From assembly GCA_005784505.1 (NCBI GenBank), contig VCAZ01000027.1:1383265-1447264 (forward strand): a stretch of DNA of 64,000 nt, read 5' to 3'. Each line of letters begins with the position of its first letter. The stretch's first letter is position 1. This document shows positions 23,501 through 36,100 of this stretch, piece after piece. The stretch is from Bagarius yarrelli. Lineage: Eukaryota; Chordata; Actinopteri; Siluriformes; Sisoridae. The notes beneath the pieces were generated by a model that did not search any database, was not told where the DNA came from, and worked only from the letters and a program-made list of their open reading frames with translations. The translations under genes were made by a program, and so were the position numbers.

Positions 23501-26500
23501 CTACCATTGCTGGACCTCTGAGCAAGGCCCCTGACCCTTAACTGCTTAATTAGATAAATGTAAAACGCTCTGGATTAGGAGTAGCTTTCACAAACACACA
23601 AACACACACTAGTGACAGTATGGCATCAAGTCAGGCTTGTAGTAGACAGACGTGGCAGCTGTATTTTCCCTCCTGTAACAAGAGCCAGTCATTTATTTTG
23701 GCTTGCACACAATGGATTTGCTCACAGACTTTCTACTGAAACACAACAATCTATCATTTTTGCATGAAAGTTTGCCCTTCCGTTCTTACAAACAAGGCAA
23801 AACAGTACAAAAATATCCGATTATAATAAATAATAACACATACTCTGCTGTCTTTATGCATGTACAAACATTCATGTGAATGCATGTGCACAAATGCATC
23901 CTACCTCGCACAACCTCTTCTATAGACTCGGTGGTAGTAGTTGTGGTGGTGGTCATAGCAACATTTGAAGCTTGCTCATTGGTGTCACGCTCATTTGTAA
24001 CTTCCTCGTCCTCATCATTATCCTCATCGTCTTCTTCATCATCTTCCACACCGTCACCATCCTCATCATTCTCCCAGGCCTCTTCTACATCGTCTTCCAT
24101 GTCCTCATCACCATCTGTGGTTTCAGACTCCAGTTGCTGTTGTTCTGTAGGGGCTTGTTTGGGCAGGCTGTGAAGAAAAAAGGAAAATGCCTGTTTACAC
24201 ACTGACTACTGTGTTGGGATTTAAAGCCTATAGGGTTCAAACAACGGAACAACGCGTTATAAATAAATGTAGTTACTAACTGTGTTACGTTTTAGTAATT
24301 CAATGAATACTTGTTCCCCATTTTACACAATTCTTACTGTTACTGACAAAAAAAAGCAGCGTTATGTGGAGACAGCCATATAACTAATGATAAAGGTGGA
24401 GTAAATTTCCATTGTTTGCCAATCAGAGTAGTGTGTTTGATCATTTATGTGTTGTCTTACATGTGCAGGGAGACCATTCAGGCACTTCAGGATTTCAGCT
24501 GCTTTAAGATCACTGACAAGACTCTACTGTGTAGTTCTGGGCTGAATCTTCACTGTTCTCATAATCATTAAAACTACAATAGGTTAGTTCTTGCATGAAG
24601 CCACAGAACGAGTGAGATTTGACAGTTATTTTGTGTTTCTTCCATTTGAGAATAATCAAACCAACTGTTGTCACCTTTTAGCCTATTCCAGTCTTGTGTA
24701 GGTCTACAATCTTGTCCCTGACATCCTTGGACAACTCTTCTTGTCTTGGCCATGGTGAAAATTTGACATGTGTCTTTTATACTGCTAACGAGCTAAGATT
24801 AGAAGATGTCTCTAAGAGAGTCCCTTTACGAGAGTTCCTTTAAGAAACTGCTTCTAATTCCAGCTCGTTACCTGCATAAAAGACACCTGGGAGCCATTGG
24901 CTGATGGATAGGGGATCAAATAATTATTTCTGTATTTAAATACAGTACTTAAATACTTATACAGAAATGCATTTTTTCTGTATGTTTTTATTGTTATTCT
25001 GTCCCTCACTACCATTAAAATTATAAACTGATCATTTCTTTGTCCGTACAAAGTACAAAATAAAGGTACAAAATCAGCGGGGGATCCAATACATTTTTTT
25101 TACTGTTATACATTTAAGAGTAACGTTCGCCAACACTGGTGATGAATAGGATGTCTCGTGTGTGTTTTATTAGGTGAAGATGCACTGTAGTCATCTACCT
25201 GTCAGTGTATTCATTATCAGCAGCTCCCCACCAGACATCAGAGTTCACTTCCTCCTGCTCATCGGCCTCGGAATCTCTCTGCTCTTCCAGTGGACAGCAG
25301 ACAAACTCCACACCACGGAAACGATCAATACCGCACGGCAACAGCATTCCAAAGTCATGCAGATTCATTGATCGATCGCCACATGACTGGAGACATGAAA
25401 ACAGACAGAAAAACATTATAACAATTCTGTCTGGCTAGTCATACTATTTTTTTTAGTATTTGTATGTGTTTTGACATTATTATTTTTACTGAATAAGAGG
25501 CTGTTTTTTTATAGCTTCTAGTAAAATAAAGATGCAAAATTTATGTTAACCATAATTAGTCTGTTACCAAATGAACAAACTTACAGTCAATCAGCATATC
25601 GTCTTAACAATAGTGAAACTTGCTACACTGCTACCACAGCATATAAAAGATGCTAGTTTGTGATGTATGGGCCTAACGTACATGATATAGGTGGACATCT
25701 TGTCTTTTACAAACTGTTCCCACGACATTGAAAGCACACAGCTGTCAAGGATATCTTCACATGCTGTAGCATTAAAATTTTCCTTTACTGGAACTAAAGC
25801 CAGGCTTACAGTGTGCAATGTTCGCACTGTAGAACCTCTTTCATCATAATGTCAGATTGTATGAAAGTCAGGACATGTCAAAAACCAGCACCCACGAGAA
25901 GAGTCTTGCAGAGTTTTACGTTATCAATCTATGACACATTCACATTCACATTCAATCTCTCAGTAAACGGTAGCTATCAGCAAACAAACAGCGGCACCGA
26001 AATGTCATATAAACACTTTTTCTCTCCATAATTCAGTAACACTCTCTTTTGGCTGCTCTGTCACATTTTCCAAAGGTGGTTTGAAACTGTCAGACTAATT
26101 GCATCATCAGGTTTGGTGCTTTTTTTGGTTCTTGGTTTAACAGCTGGTAAAGTCACACCGCAGGTAAGTGTCTGAAATCTTCTGACGCTGTCAGAATTCC
26201 ATCAGAGGAAAAAAATGATCGCAGCAGCTGTTAATCGGCTAATGTCAAACTGGCCATCAAAGACAGGAATCTTTCAGAATTTCAAGATTTGTCTCAAACA
26301 ACTAGAGTTTCCCGCTCAAAGCCCTGACCTTAAAACCACTGAAGGGCTTTAAAGATGAATTGAAACACCGTCTGCACCCCAGACTTCCTCACCCAAAATA
26401 AGTGTGTGATCTCACTCATATTGATGTGGGCTTAATATAAAAATCCACATTCCTTTTTTCAGTACTGTAAGAGTTAATATAGAATTGAGACTGAGACTAA

Positions 26501-29500
26501 ATCTGGAATAAGATGGTTGAAATACTCATACAGATATAATGGTAAGGCATCCCAATACTTTTGGTCATATCTAATGTTAAAAAAAGCAATGAAGACATTA
26601 CTAACTACCTCACTAACGGCACCTATGCATGACTTCAGGTAAATCAGTTCTGCGAGGCTTAAGAAAAATTATACAAGCATGAACCCTAAATTACTTTTTA
26701 TTTATTAATCCTCAGGGGTATGAGTGGGTATTGGCCCCCTGAAAAATCTTTTGACATGCTACAACATTATACATTTGATAAAAATGTGCAGTGTGCTGTA
26801 GATACTGACCTCTTTGGCCACAGTGTGCCAGTGCAGGTGGCTCTCACACATATCCATCCGCTCCTGATGTAAGAACTTACACTTGTCAGGAACCAGAAGA
26901 GCATCGCTCACAAACTCTCCAACTGACAAATGCAAACATATAATATAACATATAATGTTACTAACCAGCACATATTTGTGAACTTGATTAGGCCTTGCAT
27001 TTGCACTTGATTAGGATTGCATTTGAAGCCATCAGGCATGTGCGTATGTGTGTAATAAAAAACATCCACAACCTCACACATACTTACCCAGGCAGCGGTA
27101 GGGCACTACAATGTGTACGTGGCTGCGGCACTGACGCCTGCCCTTCTTGCACCAGTTCTGGATGCTGACTGGCTGGTTGGCTTCAACCACATTAGTAATC
27201 TGCAGGTCGGGATACACCTATAAAACAGCAAGCTGCTCAGTAGGTACATAGGCTGAGGGATATTTTAATAAGAATTCATACAAGGGCAAAATATTATAAA
27301 TAAATATCAGGCTGTAGATCTACAATAACATTATATTTTCAGCTTTAATAAACAGTTTTATCTCTAAGCAGCTCCGAGTTTTATCCCTGAAAAACACTTC
27401 CATCCCAAGTGGACGATACTGGCGGTTCTCCCTGCTGCTATTAGACTTTACAGTCAGAGCTGCTTTCAGTGAACAAAACAATAAATATTGTTAATGCTTA
27501 CAGTTAAGCTGTGCAATAACAATAAACTTAAGTGTAATTTGTTTAATTGAGTAATTACGCTTATTGTTGCTTTATTATTGTTGCTGCTATAACATGAAAA
27601 TTTCCCAACTCCGGGATCTTATCTTGTATTTTTAGTTTTGTTTGTAATACAGCTTGTAATTTTTTTGTATAACTGTTCGAGATAATTCTGAAAGATATAA
27701 AAGAGTATTATGAATAAGTAGCTTCTACACAGCTACATTCAATCGTGTAAAAATATTTGTCCTAACAGGTAATATACAAGCTCCATTCTATTACCTCTTG
27801 GCAGTACTGCAGAATTCCTTCCTTGGTTCTGATGCAGCTTTTGGCTCCACTAGGATCAGGTTCCCATTTGCCGCTCTGGATGTTAATATGCATGTTGAGT
27901 TTCCCGCAGTACATGGCCACCTGAGGCTCAGCGAGCAATCCCACTGAGTCGTCTGATGGCACCTGCCACCGAGAGACAAGGCAGAGGAGCGTGGATGAAA
28001 TTTTGATTGGACAAATTAAAATAAATCAAATTAGGTATAAATTTATACCATAACAAGAAAAATTGCTAGTAATTTATAATAGATCTCGTTATGTGCATCA
28101 AGATTCATAAGAAAAACACCTGAGATTTTAATATTTTACATTAAAGAAAGCAACAAACTATTTTGTATAAACGTCTTACAAGACTATCTTATTTTATTTT
28201 ATAATATTTTCACTTAGATGTCAAGAAAGCTTTTTTTAACAATTTTTAAAAAAATAAATACTTATTTAAAAAGATCACAACTGCACAGCAATAATAAATA
28301 AGAGGATAGCTGAGCTTATAAAAAAAGATGACGCAACAAGGATGTAGAATTTTTTGGGGCCAGAATTTCTGCTACAAGAAACCAAAACCAATTAAAAAAT
28401 TAAAATATTAATTGTGCTCAAGGCTGTTATTGACCCTGAAACGCAGGTGCACAATACAAGCTAAAACCTCGCTGTAGCGGTGTATACTCTGCCATCAATT
28501 AAAATTATAACTTCATGCCAGCTTCAACAGCACATTGGCCTAAAAAACTCATTGGACTAATGCCTGTTCCTGCCTGCAAGAGAGCAAAACCCTCCTGCTG
28601 CTGAAACTATTTTCGGTCCCAATGAACGCCACTACAGGGCTGCTCTCTGCAGGACATTGTTTCATACGTAGCGTTTTAAACAAAAATCCTACTTTAAATG
28701 ATGTTCGCACACAGATTGCAAACAGACTGTAGGTTATTTAATTAAAATAACCTAAATATGTGTGTGGTGTTTTCCCACAGAGAGACAGGAAGAGACAGTC
28801 AGGAAGAGAGAAACAAAGAGAGGTAAACTTTATTGGAAATCACATACAACTTAAGTAGTACATTTGAGATAGTACGTAAGTCCCGACTGAAAATGCATGT
28901 ACTATGTAGTATAAATAACATTTAGACAAACTGCATCCGCCTTAATATTGTCAAAACAGGCTAAATTTAAAGTTGAATAATGTTCACTTGTATGATAATA
29001 AACTTCATGTTTAACTTGATGTATGATGTTTAAAAATAAAGCTACTTTAAACTGCAAAATGCAGCTTCAAAACAACTTTTTCATATGACAGATTGTCTCT
29101 CGTCTGAAATCATGGAATAGTAAAGTGTCCATCATATGTGTATTGGAAAATCCGGATGGAAGTCGTACATCATCCAGGTACTTTTCGTGCACTGTTTCCG
29201 GACACAAAAGTCGTTTTATGTACTCAGTTTGGTATACTATATAGTAAGGAAGTATCCAATTTCAGACACAACATGAGAGTTCTTTTAATAACAGCACCAG
29301 TAAGAATTTTCCTAGAAGGACAATGAGATCTGCCATTTTGAGATCGGATTCTGGTCTTTTAAAGCCAGACAGAAAGTCAACAAAAAATAAGTGAATGACT
29401 CCCAGTGAGCCACTGGAAATGAGCTTCATTATCATCTCCCCATGTCCCTAATAAACAAACTGTTTGGTGCATGGCCCAACACAAAAATTTCCTGTTACAT

Positions 29501-32500
29501 AGCTTATGTAAACAATTGTAATTCTGCTAGAGTCAATGCAGCACGTTCTAAAAGCCTCCATACATCTTTGCCAAATGTATTTATTAGCAAAACACAGATA
29601 ATATTCTTATAATATTCTACTTTTATAATTTCTTTGTAAGCAAACTATCTACCCCACTGAGAATGCACATAACTGCATTTAATCTAAATTGTAATGCTTC
29701 TCAATCCAGTCATAGGAACGATTAAAAATGTTTTTCTTTTGTTAAAAGACAACTTAAAATAATTATATGCCAGTCAGTACATAGAAATAAAACCGCTAAC
29801 CTAATATTTTGTTGGACCCCTTCTGTGATGTGGTTTCTGGCACTAGGATGGTAGCGGCGGATACTTTATACCCTGTAAATTAAACAGTGAGGCCTCCATG
29901 GATTAGACATGTTTGTCCAGCACGCATCCCTCAGACACATGATCAGATTAGGATCTGGGAATTTGCAGGCTATTGCTATTAAGATGTGCTTATTCCCCTT
30001 GAGCCTCAGAACATTGTCGGGGGCATCACGGTTCCTGGATAAAACCTTCATTATAAGCTTTCTTATACTTACTTTAGCAAAAAAGCCCTTTGCACAAGAT
30101 CAGGTCCATTTCTACTACAATATAACAGTGAAATTACATCTTCCAGCTGCTTAATTCTGTTTAAACTCCTAACACATCCTACAGTATAGCACATATACAG
30201 TAACTCATCCAGTAGAACGATGTATCTGGTGTTTGTTATGCAGTTATATTTCCCACAAGACACCAAAGATCAACCGCAGCAGCAATAATGAAAAAGGTTC
30301 ATCGACTGACTTAACATTTAATTGCCATTTGGTTTTATGAAAAGTGGACATTCGGGGATATCTGCTTTGGACAGTGGGATTTTCAGATTCCTCAGCTGTA
30401 CAGTATGTTTTTAAAAAAATTAATGATTTAAAGAAAGCTCTTAAGGATAATATACGGCGTATCAGTGCACTGTATGTGTTGAGTACATAGTGTAACCTGT
30501 CAAGAATAATTGTCAGGCAATAGACAAGTGATAAAATCTGCTTGTTGCATTGTTTGGTTGTTAAACATTTTATTAAAGTAAATTCAAAACTTACTTTTAA
30601 ATCGAAACATACTTCTTTTCCCTTGTCTCTACGATTTCTGCGATGGTACATGTATGCCTGAGCAGACATCCCACCTCCACCATCCCAGGAATCGTAGAGA
30701 CAAGGGAAAAGAAGTATGATTCGATTTTAAAGTAAGTTTTGAATTGAAACAAGATGAGCCTCCTCTGATGATCAGTCTCTTATGTGCTAAGTAAATGTGC
30801 TAAGTAGACCAATCAGTTGTCTCTGTGTGCAGGCATTAAAGTAGTTCCTGTAGTTCAGACTTTGGCACCTGCATCCGCCATGGCAGCTGTCGTCTGAAAA
30901 AAACTGAAAAATCTTACTTTACTCCAGATTACATTAAGGTGTCCTCTCTGCCTGATATGGGTCAACTTGCTGCACGGTTTGTAACGTTGACTTATTTAGT
31001 TCTCATGGTGGGGTAAATTACTGTAAACTAGGTAATACTTTAAAATTAGTTCGCCAAGATGATGAGGCCAAATTCTTTAAACACATTTTAAAAACTGTAA
31101 TAAAATAAATAAATAAAACTCATATAAGATAAGAATATAAGTACATTTCAATGCATGAATTTTCTGGATTCTTCTTGTGACCCTTTCCTACCCCTGGAAC
31201 TCTTAAATTTTCACCAGCCGGACCTTGTAAGGCCTGAGGAAGAGGGATGGGGCAGTTAATACTACCTCCTTGGAAGGAGTTTTTGCAGGGTGGGATGTCT
31301 GCTTAAGAAAGTAAAGAAAGAGCAAAACTGATATGTCAGTTTACAATATTTTATAACGTCACATGTGCTCCTGTTTAAATGAATGAATGTACAATTAGAA
31401 ATGGAAATATGACATTTTCTTATTTTTTATGTAAAAAACCCAAAATAAAATAAAATCTTACAGCTACAAACTCCAATTTTTGTAATGACTGTGATTTTAA
31501 AACCACAGTCAGTCAGACAGACAAATACACGCCACTAATCTCAACACTCCAGCTGAATCATTTACACTCACTAAAAACATCCACAAGCCACAGTATTAAC
31601 AAAGGTCAGTGCGCACAAAAACACTATTTGTCTAATTAAATAATTATATAACGCTGTACTGAATGACATAACGCGTATTTCAGAGGATATCACTGCAATT
31701 CGGGTGTTGTGGGCCTGAACGACGCTTCATAAAACGCCGCAGTTCTTCGCCGCCATCTTGCTTCTGTCAAGCAGCATCTATTTCATCAAAAACTACACTA
31801 AGGCTGGACACGGCGTTCATTTCGACGCCACAAACACCACCTGCTGATAATAAAACACCTCTAATGAATCTTCTACATAACAATACACATGAATACATTA
31901 TTCATTCGGTCATTTTAAATCGATTTGTTGGCGTTAATTCACCAAACCATGACGGCTTAACGTTACTGGCGCAACTACAAACCCATTAGTCCGTCTGAGT
32001 AATTTTCGTTTTACAAATATTATTATCGTTTTCTTTAACGTACAAATATCCAGCGAACAGTAAACATCGAAGGTATGACGTTAATAAATTACAGCTTAGA
32101 TGCAATCTCTCGTCTATATTAAGTCATGAATACCATCAGAAGATCATTAGATTAAAGATCATTTATCACTGATGTGACGGGTTTTCCCCCTTTAAATACC
32201 TGCCACTGGAAGGCAAGTGTCATCCAGGTACCCTTCACACATTATAGCAGCCCTGTTATACACGACATCAGCCAAACCATGAATATGCGAATCCATCTGA
32301 AATAATGATGATGATGATGTAACTGATCGATTTGTAAAAATACTCTTACATAACCGACACCAGGCTGCGAACAAAAGCCAGGTTTGCACCCTTGTCAACC
32401 AGATTGTCTGTGCCTGCATCCCTCCGACAGGCCCATCGCATTAGCGAGGTTTCTCTCCGTGTCTTTACTGAAAACGCAATCAGGGAGAAAAACGCTCTCC

Positions 32501-32586
32501 CGTTACACAATTCCATGTTTACTTACCTCGACAGCAAGCGACATCGTCGCAGCTATGAGCAATACAAAGACCGTCCTTTCGCTCAT
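17555..32586 (-). CDS. app: Amyloid precursor protein, Kunitz-containing form
   Basis: Seventeen coding exons on the minus strand: 32527-32586, 27795-27962, 27088-27217, 26810-26922, 25199-25386, 23905-24167, 22648-22818, 21617-21750, 21455-21529, 20846-21004, 20425-20553, 20238-20337, 19894-20091, 19095-19148, 18044-18135, 17738-17884, 17555-17656. Phases all agree: 760 aa. Order: signal peptide 1-20; growth-factor-like domain 21-119 with basic KKGRRQCR; copper-binding domain 120-219; acidic region 220-307 ending in eight Thr; Kunitz domain 308-364; E2 helices about 365-564; amyloid-beta from 662; membrane span; tail with VTPEE and GYENPTY. Most internal exon lengths equal those I recall for human APP (for example 168, 130, 113, 134, 75, 159, 129, 100, 54, 147). 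APP is a type I membrane protein cut by secretases, acting at synapses and in adhesion. The Kunitz exon suggests the fish appa copy; that letter is inference. Confidence 0.97.
17738..18135 (-). other. app: app exons carrying the amyloid-beta segment and membrane span
   Basis: Exons 18044-18135 and 17738-17884 code residues 648-727. After the beta-site context EVRM|DT the segment reads DTEERHSTGYEVHHQRL, then VFYADDVSSNKGAIIGLMV and GGVVIAT. Against human amyloid-beta I see A2T, F4E, D7S, S8T, K16R, F20Y, E22D and G25S. The metal ligands H6, H13 and H14 are kept, as is everything from S26 to A42. The RKKQY stop-transfer follows the span. The donor after 17738 is GTCTGT, a weak but valid GT site. 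Confidence 0.95.
18305..18455 (+). repeat. tRNA-derived SINE (type C) in app intron
   Basis: 'ggttaaggtgttggaccgct', 'cagggttcgattccagtacc' and the end 'gcatctaccaaatgccataa' define a nearly full copy in plus orientation, antisense to app. Confidence 0.8.
18570..18965 (+). repeat. Tc1-like derived interspersed repeat
   Basis: It starts with 'ggacaaaagtattgggacat', has a T20 run, then 'ctgtcggtgtttcagttcac', 'gtttatggagctctggagct' and 'cattgtcatgctggaacagt'. Same family as 3355-3600 and 25600-25860. It sits in the app intron between the exons at 19095 and 18135. Confidence 0.6.
22648..22818 (-). other. app: app Kunitz protease-inhibitor exon
   Basis: Residues 308-364. The six cysteines at 310, 319, 335, 343, 356 and 360 have exact Kunitz spacing, the P1 residue is Arg320 (GPCRAK), and the GGCGGNRNNF signature is present. 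The exon is 171 bases with phase 1 at both ends, so it can be skipped without changing frame, as in human APP695-type splicing. There is no counterpart of human exon 8 between it and the exon at 21750. Confidence 0.95.
23435..23585 (+). repeat. tRNA-derived SINE (type C) in app intron
   Basis: 'agctcagtggttaaggtgtt', 'gagcaaggcccctgaccctt' and 'gataaatgtaaaacgctctg' mark a plus-orientation copy between the acidic and Kunitz exons of app. Confidence 0.8.
24420..25095 (-). mobile_element. Degenerate Tc1-like transposon, 5' part, in app intron
   Basis: On the minus strand a Tc1-like transposase start (ATG at 24753, reading MAKTRR) is followed by broken frames resembling the N-terminal helix-turn-helix region, up to about 24480. 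Upstream lies a long leader. The far end reads 'gtattggatccccc' on the minus strand. The catalytic half is missing and the frame is interrupted early, so it cannot transpose. It lies between app exons 23905-24167 and 25199-25386. Confidence 0.7.
25600..25860 (-). repeat. Tc1-like derived interspersed repeat in app intron
   Basis: The minus strand carries 'ctttagttccagtaaaggaa' and 'agctgtgtgctttcaatgtc', matching 18570-18965 in opposite orientation. Boundaries are approximate. Confidence 0.55.
26240..26585 (+). repeat. Remnant of a Tc1-like transposase 3' end in app intron
   Basis: 'caaagccctgaccttaaaac', 'gatgaattgaaacaccgtct' and 'cccagacttcctcacccaaa' recall the C-terminal coding part of Tc1-like transposases (the NPIE...WDEL region), here broken by stops. 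It ends 'cccaatacttttggtcatat', the terminal sequence seen in related copies. Confidence 0.55.
29755..30090. repeat. Fish interspersed repeat in app intron 1
   Basis: 'ttgttggaccccttctgtga', 'gaggcctccatggattagac' and 'atgtttgtccagcacgcatc' match a dispersed fish DNA-transposon-type repeat that I recognise without being able to name. The borders are approximate. Confidence 0.5.
30581..30745. repeat. 56-bp inverted repeat (long hairpin) in app intron 1
   Basis: Arms 30581-30636 and 30690-30745 are reverse complements with only two mismatches in 56, around a 53-base loop. A transcript of either strand would fold into a near-perfect hairpin. It may be the end structure of a foldback MITE. Confidence 0.9.
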
Positions 32587-32760
32587 GCTGTAATGGCTAC
32601 GACAGCAGCGAAACGCTGTTTAATAGTCGGAATAAATCTATTCTCTGTGTTCCTCCGGTGTTGATGCGTTATGAGAATGTGCGAGATACGCAGCTGCGCT
32701 AGCCGCAAGTCACATGACCCGACGTGGAACCACTGGAATGGGAAAGTGGGCGTGGCTTGA
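32587..32760 (-). promoter_or_regulatory. app: app promoter region
   Basis: The 170 bases upstream of the app start codon are CpG-richer than the flanks and lack an obvious TATA box. They hold an E-box palindrome 'gtcacatgac' (32709-32718), the kind bound by USF-type factors, and a GC/CACCC-like 'gggcgtggc' near 32747. Start-site position is inferred. Confidence 0.5.
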
Positions 32761-32937
32761 GCTGAGCAAAGAGCAGTGCTCAGGTAATTACACATTTATT
32801 AGCTTGCTTTAAACACATCTATTAAAATAATGGCTTCTTTTTTGTTAAACTGTAAGCACAAATCCAATAACTTGAATCCCCAGACGTTATTTGTTCAGGT
32901 CAATATGAAGCTCTCCTCTCAAAACAACTCTCAGAAC

Positions 32938-33152
32938 ATACTTTGCTGTCAGACATGACACACAAACCCTCAAAATCCTTACAAAAACTGGTGATAAATT
33001 ATGTCACTTGTGGTTTCTTCACAAAAACTTTTTACACCATGAACACAACAAAAGGCACAACGAATGCATTGTTTTGAAGTATTGTTTTGTATTTATCTCA
33101 TCAGTGTGTAAGAATTTTGAGGGTTTGTGTGTCATGTCTGACAGCAAAGTAT
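32938..33152. repeat. 46-bp inverted repeat upstream of app
   Basis: Arms 32938-32983 and 33107-33152 are reverse complements with one mismatch in 46, separated by a 123-base spacer. It lies about 350 bases upstream of the app start codon. A foldback or MITE-type element is likely. Confidence 0.9.
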
Positions 33153-33159
33153 TAATCAG

Positions 33160-36100
33160 TATTCGCACGTGATCTTTTCCATAATTGAAAGCACTGTAGA
33201 CTACAGTATAACACAACAAACAACAAAAATAATTATTTTGCCTCAGCATCCCGTCACCATTTAATCCAGGAAAAATTATAAAACCTTGTCAACATCGCAG
33301 GCTATATTGGCCCTGATCCAGGCAGCAGGGTAAAATCCTCATGCATACCTGATCCAACACTTCATCAGGCTTCTTCCATGGCCTGGAGGACGTTTTTGCA
33401 CACTCTGCCTGACCAGATTAAGTATTCCATTAATATATTGAAAAAAACTTTATCTGGTTTAGAAAGGCAAAGTATGCAAGCAAAAAGACGTTGCGGTATT
33501 GGTAAATTAGTCATAAACCAGTGCAAAGGTTTATGGACGTTGCCATAGAAAGTATGCAACCAAGTAGGAGCATAGTGTTACAAGGTGTGTGCAATATACC
33601 TGTTTAATCTTGAACCTGTGTTTTCAGAAAATAAACTGTGGAAATGCTAATGCAATTTATCCTTCTAAATTGGTGATTGTCTTCAAACACTCTCTTTAAA
33701 ATCTCTGGCAGGCAGAGTACGTTGTTGGCAATGCTCCATTTCTTGCTCCTTTGACAAAGTCTACCTCAACCAGGTGATCGTCTCTGTGTCCTACAAAAAT
33801 TAGTACTGATTACTGTAACTGTAACACATACAGAAATTCTGTTTGTTTGTAAAGCAAATTGATGCCTTTCCTTTTAATGCAGCAGTACAATGCAACAGTT
33901 ACAGTACATGTGTATGTAGAACACACTAAAGTACTCAAGGTTTACAGTAGAGAAGAGTAAAGTATACCTACCTGTTTATCTCTCTAACAATTCCTATGAT
34001 AGAGGTGATGGTAAAGCAACTCAAATTTGGCTATACTCGTTGCCTTACCCCTGCCTTTTATCTTTCCCTTTCTCTTTCATTTGGTCTTTTTTCTTCTCCT
34101 TCTTCTTCTCTTCCTTTTTTTCCCCTTTACATTTCTGGATTTATTGTTACAAACCCGAATGAGCTATCCATCGAAGGATTTGATTAGTGTGATACATTTT
34201 GACTCTTAGTGTTTCCATCTGAGTAATTGTGTCCTTATTGGGCTCAAACTGTGCTGACTTAAATGAACAATGTTTAATCCTTGTGTTTTTTAAATGATTA
34301 CATGGTGTAAGCGCTAAGAAATTTAAAGATTTGTGTGGAGAGTTTTAAAGTAACAGATCACCAAATCTGACTCATGTAACTGTTGACTAAACGTCCAGCA
34401 AAAATTCCAGCAGGTCTAAATAACATTCAGAGTTCTTTAATTCTGTCTTTATTCCAAAGAGAGTGTTCTAAATTTACAGGCGGAAATCTTACTTCTTTAG
34501 CATCTTTTCTACACTGTTCACTGAGTTCATTTTTAAAAATGCTGGTCGTTTTGTTATTGTGCTTATTACGCTAGGCTTAAATTAAAGCACTGCTCTGTGT
34601 CATTTGAGAAAGATAGATTTTTTTTGTGCCATACTGAGAGCATCATGTTTCTTTCCAGGCAGGGTGTTTGATGCAGTGTCAATCTTAAGACAAAACAATG
34701 TCACCAAATTATTGTATGATATGTCAATGCATGTTTTTAAGACAGCTAAAACAAGCAATTTAGTCTGGGACTTCATTTAGGCTTGTGAAACTAGGGTTTT
34801 AGTGTGTGTATGTGTGTGTAGTAATGGGTAAAATCTGGGTGAACACCATGCAGAATAAAACCACAACATGCTAATTTTATGCCGGTCCCCTGATGAAAAT
34901 TTACAGTGGTTTTATTACTTTAAAACCTTTTTAACTGTTTTTTTTTCGCACATTGATTACCATTTATATAAGCACACGAAAGCCATAGGAAAAGTATGTT
35001 TTTGTGGTATAGTGTACATTAGTGTCTTTAGGGTGTCAGCAAGACATGTTGCTCTAATAATAACCCAATATATGAGTGGCGATGTTGCTTTGGGATCTAA
35101 AATCCATTCCTGTGCTGGTAGGAATTCATATGGATCTCTGTTTAAATTGTCTTTCATTTTTTTGTAATACCTTTGCTTGGAATTGACATTTACTTTGTGG
35201 GCCCATTCTTTTTTTAAAATTGTGTTATTTTATTTATTTGATATTTAATCCACAATCGATGCCTGACGTAGATTTACAATTTCTGTAGACATTGTTTTAA
35301 AACAGCTTTAACAGAAATACAAAAATTTAGAATAAAACCAACCGACTGTAAAATTAAACTTAATATTATTCTCTCACTAGCAAACTGGGTTTAATTGTCT
35401 GGGTGACACTGGAATGAGTTTATAGATAATGTTTTGTCTATAAAAGTGTATTTTAAACAAAATTGTGACCAGGAGTTAAAAATACTTATATATTAGCAAA
35501 TGTTCAGTTAAGTTCATTACAGATTTAACACTAATTTTTATTTTGGGAGCCACCAAATGTCTAGTGATAGAAACCTGGGCACAAGATATTCCATTATGCA
35601 ACAGGCTGGTCAGGCAGCTGGGGGGTCATCTTGAGCAATCGTTTGGGCTATTTTTTTTCAACAAGCAGTTCCATAAGTCAAACCATCTTGGCATGTCTGA
35701 TGCTGTTTTCTTTGATTTTTTGTCACTTTAAAGTTCCGATTGGCTACCCATGTTTGTCAATCTTGATGGACTGATGCTGCTTTATTGCATTTTTTGTGGT
35801 TTCTATCACCCAAATTCAGATAATGGTAAAAGCAAGATCCTTATATTTGTACATACACTATAGAGACAAAAGGTTGCAGACACTTTTTATCAGAATAGAA
35901 AAAATGTAATGCTCCTGTGACCAAAAACATCCTGTACAATTGTGAACCTCAAACTTAAAAGATTGTAGAACTACATAAGGCTGAAAATGTATCCTGATAC
36001 TTTTGTACATATTGTATGTACCCAATCCTAATTGTGTTTATTTATTTTTTAAATATTGGCTTTCTAGCCACAATCTAGCCCTAATTTTATAACAGGTACC

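Noticed and set aside
23880..24173. Plus-strand Ser/Val-rich frame
   Set aside because: It is the antisense of the acidic app exon. The Ser and Val runs are complements of Glu/Asp and Thr codons.
30244..30669. Minus-strand frame of 141 aa in app intron 1
   Set aside because: It runs through the 56-bp inverted repeat and has no similarity. Treated as a by-product of the repeat.
34868..35167. Plus-strand frame of 99 aa
   Set aside because: No homology, no promoter and no splice context.
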